A stretch of 64,000 nucleotides of DNA. It comes from Vulcaniibacterium gelatinicum. GTDB lineage: Bacteria > Pseudomonadota > Gammaproteobacteria > Xanthomonadales > Xanthomonadaceae. The stretch covers positions 123,827 through 187,826 of the forward strand of contig NZ_VNKO01000003.1 in the NCBI RefSeq assembly GCF_008033445.1, in the 5' to 3' direction. Positions 1 through 8,730 of this stretch are shown piece by piece. The notes beneath the pieces were generated by a model. The model worked only from the letters and a program-made list of their open reading frames with translations. It made no database searches and was not told the DNA's origin. Within the stretch, counting starts at the first letter, position 1. Each line of letters begins with the position of its first letter. A program made the translations under genes and the position numbers.

Positions 1-560
1 CCGAGGCCGGCCCCCGCCCCGCGTCCGATCCGGACGCGGGCCCGGCCGCGCCGCGCACGCTGGACGCGTTCCTGCATGCGATCGCCGCGCGCGCGTTCCG
101 CTTCGCCGAACTCGGCCTGCAGCACCGCGAGGACGCGCTCGACGCGGTCCAGGACGCGATGCTGCGCATGCTCCGCTATGCCGACCGCCCGGCCGCGGAA
201 TGGACGCCGTTGTTCTGGAGCGTGCTGCGCCGGCGCATGGTGGATGTGCAACGCCGGCGGCTGCTGCGCCTGGGCTGGCTGCGCGGCGATGCGCGCGAGG
301 ACGGCAGCGTGATTGATTGGACGCCCGACCCGCAGGCCGATCCCGCGCACCGCCACGACGACCGCGAGGCCTACGCGCGCCTGGCCGCGGCGCTGCGCGC
401 GCTGCCGCGCCGCCAGCGCGAGGCCTTCACCCTGCGCGTGCTGGAGGAACTGGACGTGGCCGCCACCGCGCAGGCGATGGGCTGCAGCGAGGGCGCGGTG
501 AAGACCCACCTCTTCCGTGCGCGCGAGGCGCTGCAACGACAGCTGGAGGATTTCCGATGA
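1..560 (+). CDS. ECF-type RNA polymerase sigma factor, 5' end outside window
   Basis: The frame is open at the left edge (first complete codon at base 3) and ends with TGA at 558-560, so the N-terminus is missing. The visible part has a region 2 helix set (DAVQDAMLRMLRY, then PAAEWTPLFWSVLRRR) and a C-terminal region 4 helix-turn-helix (LRALPRRQREAFTLR, then GCSEGAVKTHLFRAREAL). Together these identify a sigma-70 family, ECF-like factor that would direct RNA polymerase to alternative promoters. The internal ATG at 159 lies within region 2, so it is not the true start. The stop overlaps the start of the next gene (ATGA), which indicates translational coupling to a small membrane protein, the arrangement expected of a sigma/anti-sigma pair. 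The regulon is unknown. Confidence 0.85.
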   Translation, partial: EAGPRPASDPDAGPAAPRTLDAFLHAIAARAFRFAELGLQHREDALDAVQDAMLRMLRYADRPAAEWTPLFWSVLRRRMVDVQRRRLLRLGWLRGDAREDGSVIDWTPDPQADPAHRHDDREAYARLAAALRALPRRQREAFTLRVLEELDVAATAQAMGCSEGAVKTHLFRAREALQRQLEDFR

Positions 561-916
561 CCACGCCCGGACCCGATCCGCACCGCGACGCCGAGTTCGA
601 CCGGCACGCACGGGAGTGCTACGCGCGGTCGCTATCGCGGCTGTCGCCGGCCACCCGCCTGCGCCTGCGTCCCGCGCCCGCGCCGCCCGCGCGCGCCTGG
701 CGCATCGCCTGGCCGCTGGCCGCCGCCTGCGCGGTCGGCGTGCTGGCGATCGGCCTGACCCGCCTGCCGGCGCCGTCCGCCCCCGCGACGCCGACCGGCA
801 CCATGCCCACGGCGACGCTCGCCGGCGATGCCCCGCTCGATGCCGTGCTCGACGAATCCCCCGACCTCTACCTCTGGCTCGCATCCACCGATGCGCCCGA
901 CTTCCCTCTGGAGTGA
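557..916 (+). CDS. Small single-pass membrane protein, possible anti-sigma factor
   Basis: This encodes 119 residues starting at the ATG that overlaps the sigma factor stop codon. The N-terminal part is charged and His/Arg-rich (residues 1-50). One hydrophobic segment follows (about 52-70, WPLAAACAVGVLAIGL), then a Pro/Ala/Thr-rich stretch and an acidic tail with the motif LDESPDLYLWLAS. The topology (cytoplasmic N-terminus, one membrane span, short periplasmic tail) and the coupling to the sigma gene suggest a membrane anti-sigma factor or sigma-linked sensor. No anti-sigma domain such as a zinc-binding HxxxCxxC is visible, so the function is inferred from context only. Confidence 0.6.
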   Translation: MTTPGPDPHRDAEFDRHARECYARSLSRLSPATRLRLRPAPAPPARAWRIAWPLAAACAVGVLAIGLTRLPAPSAPATPTGTMPTATLAGDAPLDAVLDESPDLYLWLASTDAPDFPLE

Positions 917-922
917 CCCGCC

Positions 923-1345
923 ATGTCCCGATCCCGCCATGTCCTGCTGCTCGCCGCGCTGCTGGCCGGCCCCGCCCTCGCCGAGCAGGCCTCCGCGCCC
1001 GCGCGCAGCTATCCGGCCTGGGAACAGCTCAGCCAGGCCGAACGCGAGCTGCTGATCGCGCCGGTCCGCGAGCGCTGGAACGCCAACCCCGAAGCGCGCG
1101 CACGGATGATGCAGCACGCCCAGCGCTGGCAGACCATGACCCCCGAGCAGCGCGCCCGCGCCCGTCACGGCATGGGGCGCTGGGCGCACATGCCGCCGGA
1201 AAAGCGCGAGGCCATGCGCGCGCTGTTCGCGAAGATGCGCACGATGACCCCGGAGGAACGCCAGGCCTTCCGCGCGAAATGGAAGGCGATGACGCCCGAA
1301 CAGCGCCGCGAGTGGCTGCGCGCCAACCCGCCGCCGAAGGAATGA
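923..1345 (+). CDS. DUF3106-type secreted protein
   Basis: This 140-residue protein has a clear Sec signal peptide (MSRSRHVLLLAALLAGPALA, cleavage near residue 20). The mature part consists of helical repeats with the recurring phrases MTPEQR, MPPEKR and MTPEER plus aromatic residues (W, F), typical of DUF3106 proteins. It is therefore predicted to be periplasmic and all-helical. It follows the small membrane protein by 6 bases and probably belongs to the same operon as the sigma factor, so it may be an effector or sensor in that regulatory circuit. Periplasmic helical proteins of similar look (CpxP/Spy-like) bind unfolded proteins or metals, but no specific role can be assigned here. Confidence 0.7.
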   Translation: MSRSRHVLLLAALLAGPALAEQASAPARSYPAWEQLSQAERELLIAPVRERWNANPEARARMMQHAQRWQTMTPEQRARARHGMGRWAHMPPEKREAMRALFAKMRTMTPEERQAFRAKWKAMTPEQRREWLRANPPPKE

Positions 1346-1378
1346 CCCGTTGCCGGGGAAATCCGGAGTGCGGCCGTC

Positions 1379-2470
1379 TCAGCCGCGCTCCGGCCACACC
1401 GTCCTGGCCAGCAGCTCGTCGCTCCAGTCAGGCGCGAGCGCGCCGTCCCTGAGCAGCAGCAGGGCGAAATTGAGCACGTTGCGCGCGTACATCTCGCTGG
1501 CGTGCACCGCGCCCTGGCTGGGCAGGTTGAGCGGGCCGGCGACGGTGACGCCGGCGTGCTCGATGGTCTGGCCGGGCCGGGTCAGTTCGCAGTTGCCGCC
1601 GGTCTCGGCGGCCAGATCCACGATCACGCTGCCCGGGCGCATGCCCTCGACCATCGCCGTGCTGACGATCTTCGGCGCCGGCCGCCCCGGCACCGCCGCG
1701 GTGCACACGATCACGTCCACGTTCTTCAGGTGCGCGGCCAGGCGGCGCTGCTGTTCGGCGCGTTCCTCGTCGGTGAGCGGGCGCGCATAGCCGCCCTCGC
1801 CCGCCGCGCTCACGCCCAGGTCGAGGAAGCGCCCGCCGAGCGATTCGATCTGCTCGCGCGTCTCCGGGCGCACGTCGAAGCCCTCGACCTGCGCGCCGAG
1901 CCGTTTCGCGGTGGCGATCGCCTGCAATCCGGCCACACCGGCGCCGATCACCAGCACCTTCGACGGGCGGATCGTGCCCGCGGCGGTGGTCAGCATCGGG
2001 AAGAAGCGCGGCGCCAGGGTGGCCGCGATCAGCACCGCCTTGTACCCGGCCATGCCGGCCTGCGAGCTGAGCACGTCCATCGCCTGGGCGCGGGTGGTGC
2101 GCGGCAGGCGTTCGAGCGGGAAAGCGACGATGCCGCGCGCCTGCATGGCCGCGGCGCGCACCGGATCGGCCTGCGGCTGCAGCATGCCGACCAGCACCGC
2201 GCCGGGCTTGAGGGCCTCGACGACGGCCACCGGCGGCGGCTGCACGCACAGCACCAGGTCGGCTTCGGCCAGCGCGGCGCGCGCATCGTCCACCAGTTGC
2301 GCGCCGGATTCGGCATAGGCGGCGTCGGCGAAGTGCGCGCCGGCGCCGAGCCCGCGCTCGATCCGCACCTGCGCGCCGGCCGCAACCAGCTTGCGGCAGG
2401 TCTCCGGCGTCAGCGCCACGCGCCGTTCGCCCGGCGCAGTCTCGCGCGCCACTCCGATGGTGATGCCCAT
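1379..2470 (-). CDS. pntA: NAD(P) transhydrogenase alpha subunit, NAD-binding part (PntAA-like), orphan
   Basis: This 363-residue protein belongs to the alanine dehydrogenase/PntA family. The start MGITIGVARETAPGERRVAL matches the family N-terminus; a longer frame to 2527 would add 19 unsupported residues. Visible motifs are RTTRAQAMDVLSSQA with GYKAV around residues 120-140, the Rossmann motif VIGAGVAGLQAI near 175, VEGFDVRPETREQ after it, and PGRPAPKIV with GSVIVDLAAETGGNCE near 280-300. The product binds NAD(H) and is the domain I component of proton-translocating transhydrogenase, which makes NADPH at the expense of the proton gradient. Oddly, no membrane subunit (pntAB) or beta subunit (pntB) lies beside it; the neighbours are a DUF3106 gene and a DUF1631 gene. 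An alanine-dehydrogenase-like stand-alone role is less likely given the PntA-type motifs. Confidence 0.85.
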   Translation of the reverse strand: MGITIGVARETAPGERRVALTPETCRKLVAAGAQVRIERGLGAGAHFADAAYAESGAQLVDDARAALAEADLVLCVQPPPVAVVEALKPGAVLVGMLQPQADPVRAAAMQARGIVAFPLERLPRTTRAQAMDVLSSQAGMAGYKAVLIAATLAPRFFPMLTTAAGTIRPSKVLVIGAGVAGLQAIATAKRLGAQVEGFDVRPETREQIESLGGRFLDLGVSAAGEGGYARPLTDEERAEQQRRLAAHLKNVDVIVCTAAVPGRPAPKIVSTAMVEGMRPGSVIVDLAAETGGNCELTRPGQTIEHAGVTVAGPLNLPSQGAVHASEMYARNVLNFALLLLRDGALAPDWSDELLARTVWPERG

Positions 2471-2536
2471 GCTGCGCTCCGTCGTGACCCCGGCGCATCC
2501 TAGCGAATGCGCCGGCGGAACGCGCAACGCAGGGCG

Positions 2537-4681
2537 TCAGTTCTGGCCGACGGCGCGCTTCAGTCGCTCGCCCACGCGGCGCATCGCCTCGTCGAAGGGC
2601 TCCGGCCCAGCACCGACCTCCAGCCGCCCTTCGGCATGCAGCGCGGCGAGCTGCTCGGGCGAGGCCACCAGCACGCGCATGCCGCGCCGGTTGACCAAGA
2701 GCAGGCGCCCGGTCAGCGGGCTGATCCAGGCCACCTTGGCAGCGATGTTCTGCCCCTCCGCATCCACCAGCCGCAGCCACTCGCCGGGCGCCAGCCGGCG
2801 CATGCGCTCGGCCGCCTGCGGCTCGAAGTGCAGGCTGGCATGGCCGCCAACCACCCGCAGCACGCCCTGGTCGGCCTCCTCGTCGGCGACCTGCGGCGGC
2901 GGCAGATGGCGCACGCTGCGCGGCAGGTCCGGTTGCGCCAGCGCGCGCACCAGCCCCGCGAACCACTCCTGCGCCGCGCTCTCGTCCAGGCCGCAGCTCG
3001 CCAGGCAATCGGCGATCGCCGGCTGCAGCGCGAGCAGGCGGTCGGCGACGACGCCGCCGCGGCCCTGCGCGGCTAGCCCATCCACCACCACTAGCGCGTC
3101 GCCCAGCGCCAGCGTGTCCTCGTGCCGGGTCGAACCCAGCCCGTCGCGCAGCAGGGTCTGCACCAGATGGTGCTGCCAATGCTCGCTGAGGAACTGCGCC
3201 ACGGCCTCGGTGAGCGGGGCCTTGCGCAGCCGTTCGCCGAGTGCGGCACCGGCCTGCAGGCGCGCCTGCAGCAGGCGTTCCTTGCCGTACACCGACTCGG
3301 CCGCGCGCTTCTCCAGCACTTCGGTCCGCCGACGCTGCTGTTCGAGCAGCGACTCCAGCTCCTCGGCGGCGGTCTCGAAGATCGCCAGATCCTCGTGGAA
3401 GTCGGCGACGATGCGCTGGGCCACGCCGGCCACGCGCTCGAGTAGTTCGCGGTCCTGCGGCGTGGCGCCCTCGTTGCCCTCGCAGGCCTCGGTGATCGCA
3501 TCGAGCAGGCGCCGCGCGGGATGGGTGCGGCGCACGAACAGGGCATCGTCGTTGAGCGCCACCTTGACGTAGGGCAGCACCAGGCGTGCGTAAAGCCGGC
3601 GCGCACGGTCGAGCATGGCGTGGGTCTGGAACAGCGACTCGAACAGCAGGCCGACCATGTCAATGGCGTCGTGCTCGTGCTGGCTGAAGCAGGTCTGCTC
3701 GGGGTCCAGGCCGAGCCGGCGCGCACCCTCGGTGAGCTGCTGGCGGATGGTGTCGGCCAGGCTGCCGGCGCCGGCCAGCGCGCGCGCGAAGGGCTCGGGG
3801 GCGTCGCGCTGCAGCAGCGAGACCACGCTCACCACCTCGGCCGGGCGCAGCTCGCGGCGCGGCACGGCGCGACGGCCGGCGGACGCCTCGGCCGGCGGCG
3901 TGACGCGCTCGCGCCAGGCATGCACCAGCTCGCGCAGCTCGGTCAGGCGCTCGCGCGCCTCCAGCTCGGTTTCCACCGGCTCGGGGGCGGGCGGCGGAAC
4001 GGGCGTGGCCGCCGGCGCCGGCTGCGCGGCGCGGGCCGCCTTCGAGATCCCGTAGCCGGCAGCGGCCAGCAGGGTGTTGACCCGGCCGTAGAGGTCGCCG
4101 AGCACGCTGTTGAGCTCGAGTTCGTACTGGCGGAACAGCAGCGGACGCAGGGTCTCGGGGATCTCGGCGTCGCGGTAGGTGGCCAGGAACGCGCCGGCCA
4201 GGCGGGTCGGGCCGAGCGGGTTGGCCGGCGCGCTCTGGCCGAGCGCCTGCGCCAGCTCCTCCAGCCGGCCTTCCAGGATTTCCAGCGGACGCGCGTAGCG
4301 CTGGCTGATGGACTCGGCCAGCTTCTGGCCAGCGAAATGGAACTCGAGCTGGCTCTCTTCCACCAGCCCCAGCGGGGTGCCGCTTCGCGCGCGCAGCGGC
4401 AGCACACGGAAATCCTCGAAGCCCTGCGCGATCATCTGCCGGTAGCGCATCACGTACGCGGCGTTGCGCTGGCGCAGGGCGAGCAGCGCGGCATGGTCGC
4501 TGCGGCGGATCATGACCAGCCCCGAGCGGCGCGCGGCGTCGTTGAGCGCGTCCTCGATCGGCTGGTACAGCGCGCTGGGCAGCCCCCCGAGCTGCTCCAC
4601 CGCGACGCGCTTCATTTCCTCCAGCACTTCGGCAGGATTGCTGCGCGGTGGCTGGCCCACCCCCATCGCATGACCGGACAT
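2537..4681 (-). CDS. DUF1631 family protein
   Basis: The protein has 714 residues. I chose the start at 4681 because GGGGAAG precedes the ATG by a few bases on the minus strand; a longer open frame reaches 5299 but runs over the oppositely transcribed nitroreductase. The sequence is mostly helical and soluble, with no signal peptide or membrane span. The C-terminal block (GEWLRLVDAEGQ, then AKVAWISPLTGRLLLVNRRG, then MRVLVASPEQLAALHAEG) is the characteristic end of DUF1631 proteins found in gammaproteobacteria. Family members are sometimes mislabelled thymidine phosphorylase, but nothing here supports that. The function is unknown. It is transcribed alone, divergently from the nitroreductase gene. 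Confidence 0.75.
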   Translation of the reverse strand: MSGHAMGVGQPPRSNPAEVLEEMKRVAVEQLGGLPSALYQPIEDALNDAARRSGLVMIRRSDHAALLALRQRNAAYVMRYRQMIAQGFEDFRVLPLRARSGTPLGLVEESQLEFHFAGQKLAESISQRYARPLEILEGRLEELAQALGQSAPANPLGPTRLAGAFLATYRDAEIPETLRPLLFRQYELELNSVLGDLYGRVNTLLAAAGYGISKAARAAQPAPAATPVPPPAPEPVETELEARERLTELRELVHAWRERVTPPAEASAGRRAVPRRELRPAEVVSVVSLLQRDAPEPFARALAGAGSLADTIRQQLTEGARRLGLDPEQTCFSQHEHDAIDMVGLLFESLFQTHAMLDRARRLYARLVLPYVKVALNDDALFVRRTHPARRLLDAITEACEGNEGATPQDRELLERVAGVAQRIVADFHEDLAIFETAAEELESLLEQQRRRTEVLEKRAAESVYGKERLLQARLQAGAALGERLRKAPLTEAVAQFLSEHWQHHLVQTLLRDGLGSTRHEDTLALGDALVVVDGLAAQGRGGVVADRLLALQPAIADCLASCGLDESAAQEWFAGLVRALAQPDLPRSVRHLPPPQVADEEADQGVLRVVGGHASLHFEPQAAERMRRLAPGEWLRLVDAEGQNIAAKVAWISPLTGRLLLVNRRGMRVLVASPEQLAALHAEGRLEVGAGPEPFDEAMRRVGERLKRAVGQN

Positions 4682-4795
4682 GGCACTTCCCCGAACAGAC
4701 CGTCCGCGGCGAATTTCGACGCGCCACGGCAGCTTAGTGCCGATCCGCGTCAGGCGGACAACCTCGTTTCCAAATCGTGACATCCTTCCCAATTC

Positions 4796-5377
4796 ATGAA
4801 CACCGATCGTCACACCCCCCTGTCCTGCCTGGACCGCCGCCGGTCGGTTCCCGCCCGCCTGCTGGGCGAGCCCGGCCCGGATCACCCCACCCTGCTGCGG
4901 CTGCTGCAGTCCGCGGTGCGCGTGCCCGACCACGGCAAGCGCGTGCCGTGGCGCTTCCTGCGCATCGCCGGCGACGCCCGCCACGCGCTCGGCGAGGCGC
5001 TGGCCGCGCGGGCCCGCGAACGCGATCCGGAGGCGAGCGAGGCGGTGCTGGAGAAGGACCGCCAGCGCTTCGCCCATGCCCCGGTGGTGGTGGCGGTGAT
5101 CGCGCGCCTGGGCCCGGACGAGAAGATCCCCGAGTCCGAGCGCTTCTCGTCCGCGTGCTGCGTCTGCTTCGCGCTGCTGCAGGCGGCGCAGGCGCTGGGC
5201 TTCGGCGCGCAGTGGCTGACCGGCTGGCCGGCCTACGACCCGGCAATCCTGCGCCTGCTCGGCCTGGCCGAGCACGAGCGCATCGTCGGCTTCATCCACA
5301 TCGGCACGCCGAAGCAGGACGCGCCCGAGCGCGAGCGCCCGGACCCCGCGGCGCTGCTGTCCGACTGGACGCCGTGA
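4796..5377 (+). CDS. Nitroreductase family protein (YdjA-like)
   Basis: This is a 193-residue FMN-dependent nitroreductase-fold enzyme. Family signatures are RRSVPARLLGEPGP at the N-terminus (the Arg residues contact FMN), AVRVPDHGKRVPWRF near residues 39-53, and the ALGFGAQWLTGWP and GFIHIGTP blocks in the C-terminal half. Its length and the PDHGK motif resemble the E. coli YdjA/oxidoreductase subgroup, which uses NAD(P)H to reduce nitro or related compounds; the physiological substrate is unknown. Its TGA stop overlaps the start of the following exonuclease gene, so the two are probably co-translated. Confidence 0.85.
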   Translation: MNTDRHTPLSCLDRRRSVPARLLGEPGPDHPTLLRLLQSAVRVPDHGKRVPWRFLRIAGDARHALGEALAARARERDPEASEAVLEKDRQRFAHAPVVVAVIARLGPDEKIPESERFSSACCVCFALLQAAQALGFGAQWLTGWPAYDPAILRLLGLAEHERIVGFIHIGTPKQDAPERERPDPAALLSDWTP

Positions 5378-6285
5378 TGCCCTCGCCCCTGTACCTCATC
5401 GACGCCAGCCTGTACGTGTTCCGCGCCTGGCACTCGATGCCGGACGAGTTCCGCGACGCCGACGGCTGGCCGAGCAACGCGGTGCAGGGTTTCGCCCGCT
5501 TCCTGCTCGACCTGCTCGAGCGCGAACGCCCGCGGCACGTGGTGGTGGCGTTCGACGAGGCGCTCGACTCCTGCTTCCGCAACGCGCTGTACCCGGCCTA
5601 CAAGGCCAACCGCGAGCCGGCGCCGGAGGAACTCAAGCGCCAGTTCGCGCACTGCAAGGCGCTGTGCGCGTCGCTCGGCCTGGCCGTGCTCGCGCATCCG
5701 GAGTACGAAGCCGACGACCTGATCGGCAGCGCCCTGCACGCATCGCGCGCGCACGGCCACCGCGGGGTGATCGTCTCGGCCGACAAGGACCTGTCGCAGC
5801 TGCTCGCCGGCGAGGACGAGCAGTGGGACTTCTCCCGCGACCAGCGCTGGAACGCGGCCGGCGTGCGCGCCCGGCACGGCGTGCACGCGCACCAGATCGC
5901 CGACTTCCTGGCCCTCACCGGCGATGCCATAGACAACATCCCCGGCGTGCCCGGCATCGGCGCCAAGACCGCGGCCCTGCTGCTGGCGCACTTCGGCACG
6001 CTCGACGCGCTGCTGGCGCGCGTGGACGAGGTGCCGTTCCTGCGCCTGCGCGGCGCGGCGCAGATCGCCGCGCGCCTGCGCGAACAGCGCGCGGCGGTGC
6101 TGCTGTGGCGGCAGCTGACCACGATCGCGTGCGATGCGCCGGTGGCCGCCCTCGCGCCGTACCCGCGCGGCGCTGCCGACGGCGCGGCGCTGCAGGCGCT
6201 GTGCGAGCACCTGCGCTTCGGCCCGATGTCGCGCCGCCGCCTGCACGCCGCCGCCGGCCTGCCCTACGCTCCGCCAGGGACGTAG
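5377..6285 (+). CDS. 5'-3' exonuclease, flap-endonuclease fold (Xni/Pol I N-domain type)
   Basis: This 302-residue protein contains the PIN-like flap nuclease fold: LIDASLYVFRAWHS at the N-terminus (metal-binding Asp), VVAFDEALDSCFRNALYPAYKANR (basic clamp region), YEADDLIG and VIVSADKDLSQLL (acidic metal-site residues), then the helix-3-turn-helix DNA-binding motif GDAIDNIPGVPGIGAKTAAL. It lacks any polymerase part, so it is a stand-alone structure-specific 5' nuclease acting in Okazaki fragment or repair flap removal, comparable to E. coli ExoIX (251 residues) but somewhat longer. The ATG overlaps the stop of the upstream nitroreductase; a GTG one codon earlier is also possible. Confidence 0.87.
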   Translation: MPSPLYLIDASLYVFRAWHSMPDEFRDADGWPSNAVQGFARFLLDLLERERPRHVVVAFDEALDSCFRNALYPAYKANREPAPEELKRQFAHCKALCASLGLAVLAHPEYEADDLIGSALHASRAHGHRGVIVSADKDLSQLLAGEDEQWDFSRDQRWNAAGVRARHGVHAHQIADFLALTGDAIDNIPGVPGIGAKTAALLLAHFGTLDALLARVDEVPFLRLRGAAQIAARLREQRAAVLLWRQLTTIACDAPVAALAPYPRGAADGAALQALCEHLRFGPMSRRRLHAAAGLPYAPPGT

Positions 6286-6318
6286 GGCGGGCCTCGGCCC
6301 GCCACCCCGCCCGCGGGG

Positions 6319-6324
6319 TAGCAT
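6319..6324 (+). promoter_or_regulatory. Possible -10 element (TAGCAT) for the Nudix gene
   Basis: The hexamer TAGCAT ends 7 bases before the Nudix ATG at 6332. If used as a -10 box, transcription would begin at or next to the start codon, giving a leaderless or nearly leaderless mRNA. No clear -35 box is visible. A GC-rich hairpin lies just upstream, immediately after the exonuclease stop (6286-6303). Confidence 0.3.
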
Positions 6325-6331
6325 CCCTCGC

Positions 6332-6892
6332 ATGAGCCCCCCCGACGACGAACCCTTCGAACTGCTCGCCCAGGGCCGCTGGCTGCGCCTGGTCCGGCGC
6401 GGCCGCTGGGAATCCTGCGAGCGCGTCCACGGCCAGGGCATGGCGGTGATCGTCATCGCCCGCACGCCCGCCGACGAGGTGCTGCTGGTGGAGCAGTACC
6501 GCGTGCCGCTGGGCCAGCGCACGATCGAGATGCCCGCCGGCCTGGTCGGCGACGAGTCCGGCGAGGACACGCTCGAGGATGCCGCGCGCCGCGAACTGGA
6601 GGAGGAAACCGGCTGGCGCGCGGACAAGGTGGAGGTGCTGCTGGTCGGCCCCACCTCCGCCGGCCTGACCAACGAACGCATCGCCTTCGTCCGCGCCACC
6701 GGATTGACCAAGGTCGGCCCCGGCGGCGGCGTGGGCGGCGAGGACATCACCGTGCACGCCGTGCCGCGCCGCGACGCGCCGCGCTGGCTGGTGCGCAAGC
6801 AGCGCGAGGGCTACGCCCTCGACATCAAGCTCTGGGCCGGGCTGTGGATGCTGGAGCGCGAGCCGGACGGGACGCCGCTGCCCCCGGCGTGA
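6332..6892 (+). CDS. Nudix hydrolase (ADP-ribose pyrophosphatase-like)
   Basis: This 186-residue hydrolase carries a Nudix box near residues 67-95 that ends in the canonical RELEEETGW. The loop before it (GLVGDESGEDTLEDAAR) is slightly longer than the standard G-x5-E-x7 spacing. Upstream are VIVIARTPADEVLLVEQYRVPLGQRTIEMPAG, typical of ADP-ribose pyrophosphatase-like enzymes that cleave nucleoside diphosphate-linked moieties using Mg2+. The substrate is not provable from sequence. The gene converges on the proline iminopeptidase gene, with only 6 bases between stop codons. Confidence 0.87.
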   Translation: MSPPDDEPFELLAQGRWLRLVRRGRWESCERVHGQGMAVIVIARTPADEVLLVEQYRVPLGQRTIEMPAGLVGDESGEDTLEDAARRELEEETGWRADKVEVLLVGPTSAGLTNERIAFVRATGLTKVGPGGGVGGEDITVHAVPRRDAPRWLVRKQREGYALDIKLWAGLWMLEREPDGTPLPPA

Positions 6893-6898
6893 GGTCGC

Positions 6899-7840
6899 TC
6901 AGGCGAAGCGGTCCGTCGCCGTCACCAAGGCGTCCACGTTCTCGGCCTCGAACGCGGAATGGCCCGAGGTCGGGGTGATGACGAGTTCGCCCTTCGGCCA
7001 GGCCTTGTGCAGGTCCCAGGCGTTCTGCAGCGGGCAGACCACGTCGTAGCGGCCGTGCACGATCGCCCCGGGGATGTCGGCGAGGCGGTGCGCGTCGCGC
7101 AGCAACTGGTCCTCGACCTCGAAGAAGCCGCCGTGGACGAAGTAGTGGTTCTCGATCCGGGCGAAGGCGAGCGCGAACGCGTCCTCCTCGTGGCCGCTGA
7201 TGAAGTCCGGGTCCTGGCGCAGGAACGAGGTGGCGCCCTCCCACACGCTCCACGCGCGGGCGGCGGCCAGGCGCACGGCCGGGTCGTCGGCGGTCAGGCG
7301 GCGGTGGTAGGCGCTCATCAGGTCGTGCCGCTCCACCGGCGGGATCGGCGCCAGGTAGTGCTCCCACGCATCCGGGAACAGGCGCGAGGCGCCCTCCTGG
7401 TAGAACCATTCCAGCTCCCAGCGGCGCAGCATGAAGATGCCGCGCAGCACCAGCTCGGTGACCCGCTCGGGGTGCGTCTCGGCATAGGCGAGCGCGAGCG
7501 TGGAGCCCCACGAGCCGCCGAACACCTGCCAGCGTTCGATACCCAGGCGCGTGCGCAGGGCCTCGATGTCGGCGACCAGGTGCCAGGTGGTGTTGTCGGT
7601 GAGGTCGGCGTGCGGCGTGGACCGGCCGGCGCCGCGCTGGTCGAACAGCACGATCCGGTACTTCGCCGGGTCGTGGAAGCGCCGCATTTTCTCGTTGCAG
7701 CCCGCGCCCGGCCCGCCGTGCAGCACCACCACCGGCTTGCCGCGCGGATTGCCGCACTGCTCGTAGTAGAGCGTGTGGCGCGCGTCCACCTTGAGCGTGC
7801 CGGTGTCGAAGGGCTGCAGCTCGGGATACAGCGTGCGCAT
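6899..7840 (-). CDS. pip: Proline iminopeptidase
   Basis: This is a 313-residue alpha/beta hydrolase of peptidase family S33. The oxyanion motif HGGPGAG is at residues 41-47, DQRGAGRS at 67-74, and the nucleophile elbow GGSWGS at 108-113 makes Ser110 the nucleophile, the same number as in the characterised Xanthomonas campestris enzyme. The Asp (HGRYDVVCP) and His (TPTSGHSAFE) of the triad are also present in the C-terminal part. The enzyme removes N-terminal proline from peptides in the cytoplasm. It lies downstream of prmC on the same strand with about 30 bases between them and may share its transcript. Confidence 0.95.
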   Translation of the reverse strand: MRTLYPELQPFDTGTLKVDARHTLYYEQCGNPRGKPVVVLHGGPGAGCNEKMRRFHDPAKYRIVLFDQRGAGRSTPHADLTDNTTWHLVADIEALRTRLGIERWQVFGGSWGSTLALAYAETHPERVTELVLRGIFMLRRWELEWFYQEGASRLFPDAWEHYLAPIPPVERHDLMSAYHRRLTADDPAVRLAAARAWSVWEGATSFLRQDPDFISGHEEDAFALAFARIENHYFVHGGFFEVEDQLLRDAHRLADIPGAIVHGRYDVVCPLQNAWDLHKAWPKGELVITPTSGHSAFEAENVDALVTATDRFA

Positions 7841-7871
7841 GGGGGCGGCTTCCGGCCGGGGGCGGACGATG

Positions 7872-8714
7872 TTACCTCAGCGGCTCAGGCCCGCACCTGC
7901 CCAGACTCACCCGTTCGCGCCCTTCCAGGTCGCGTTCGGTGACGACCTCGACGAAGCCGGCGGCGCGCAGCAGCGCGCGCACCGCCGCGCCCTGGTCGTA
8001 GCCGTGCTCGAGCAGCAGCCAGCCGCCCGCGGCCAGGTGCGCGGGCGCGTCGCGGACGATGGCGCGGATCGCATCGAGCCCGTCCGCGCCCGAGGCCAGC
8101 GCAGCCGGGGGTTCGTGGCGCAGGGCGTCGAGGTGCGGATCGCCCTCGGCGACGTAGGGCGGATTGCTCGCGATCAGGTCGAAGCGCTCGCCGTGCAGCG
8201 GGGCGCACCAGTCGCCATGGCGGAACTCGACGTTGCCCAGCGCGAGCGCCTCGGCATTGGCCCGCGCCACCGCCAGCGCCGCGGCGCTGGCGTCGGTGGC
8301 GACCACCCGCGCCCACGGCCGCTCGCAGGCGATGGCGAGCGCGATCGCGCCGCTGCCGGTGCCGAGGTCGGCCACGCGCAGCGCGCGGCCCGCGGGCAGG
8401 CGCTCCAGCGCCAGTTCGACCAGGCGCTCGGTTTCCGGACGCGGGATCAGCGTGGCCGGGGTGACGCGCAGCTCGAAGCGCCAGAAGCCGCGCCGGCCGG
8501 TGAGGTAGGCCACCGGCTCGCCGGCCTGGCGCCGCTGCAGCAGGGCCTCGAACGCGGCCTGCACGGCCGGGGCGAGCGGCTCGTCGCCGTGCGCGTACAG
8601 CCAGCTGCGCGGCCGGCCGAGCGCGTGCGCGAGCAGCAGCTCGGCCTCGGCCGGCTCCACCCGGGCGCGGGCGTGGCACAGCGCGGCGGCGATGTCCGTG
8701 GCGGCGGGCGTCAT
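7872..8714 (-). CDS. prmC: Peptide chain release factor N5-glutamine methyltransferase
   Basis: This is a 280-residue class I SAM-dependent methyltransferase. The N-terminal helical domain (residues 1-85) precedes [13 protein letters not shown], the SAM-binding motif [14 protein letters not shown], and the catalytic [11 protein letters not shown] (NPPY) motif that positions the glutamine amide. It methylates the GGQ glutamine of release factors RF1 and RF2 and so enhances translation termination. Length and motif order are normal for HemK/PrmC. It sits between ahpD and pip, all on the minus strand. Confidence 0.95.
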   Translation of the reverse strand: MTPAATDIAAALCHARARVEPAEAELLLAHALGRPRSWLYAHGDEPLAPAVQAAFEALLQRRQAGEPVAYLTGRRGFWRFELRVTPATLIPRPETERLVELALERLPAGRALRVADLGTGSGAIALAIACERPWARVVATDASAAALAVARANAEALALGNVEFRHGDWCAPLHGERFDLIASNPPYVAEGDPHLDALRHEPPAALASGADGLDAIRAIVRDAPAHLAAGGWLLLEHGYDQGAAVRALLRAAGFVEVVTERDLEGRERVSLGRCGPEPLR

Positions 8715-8730
8715 CCCGCCATCGTACCCG

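Noticed and set aside
2537..5299. N-terminally extended form of the DUF1631 protein.
   Set aside because: The extension is antisense to the nitroreductase gene, and a good ribosome site precedes the ATG at 4681.
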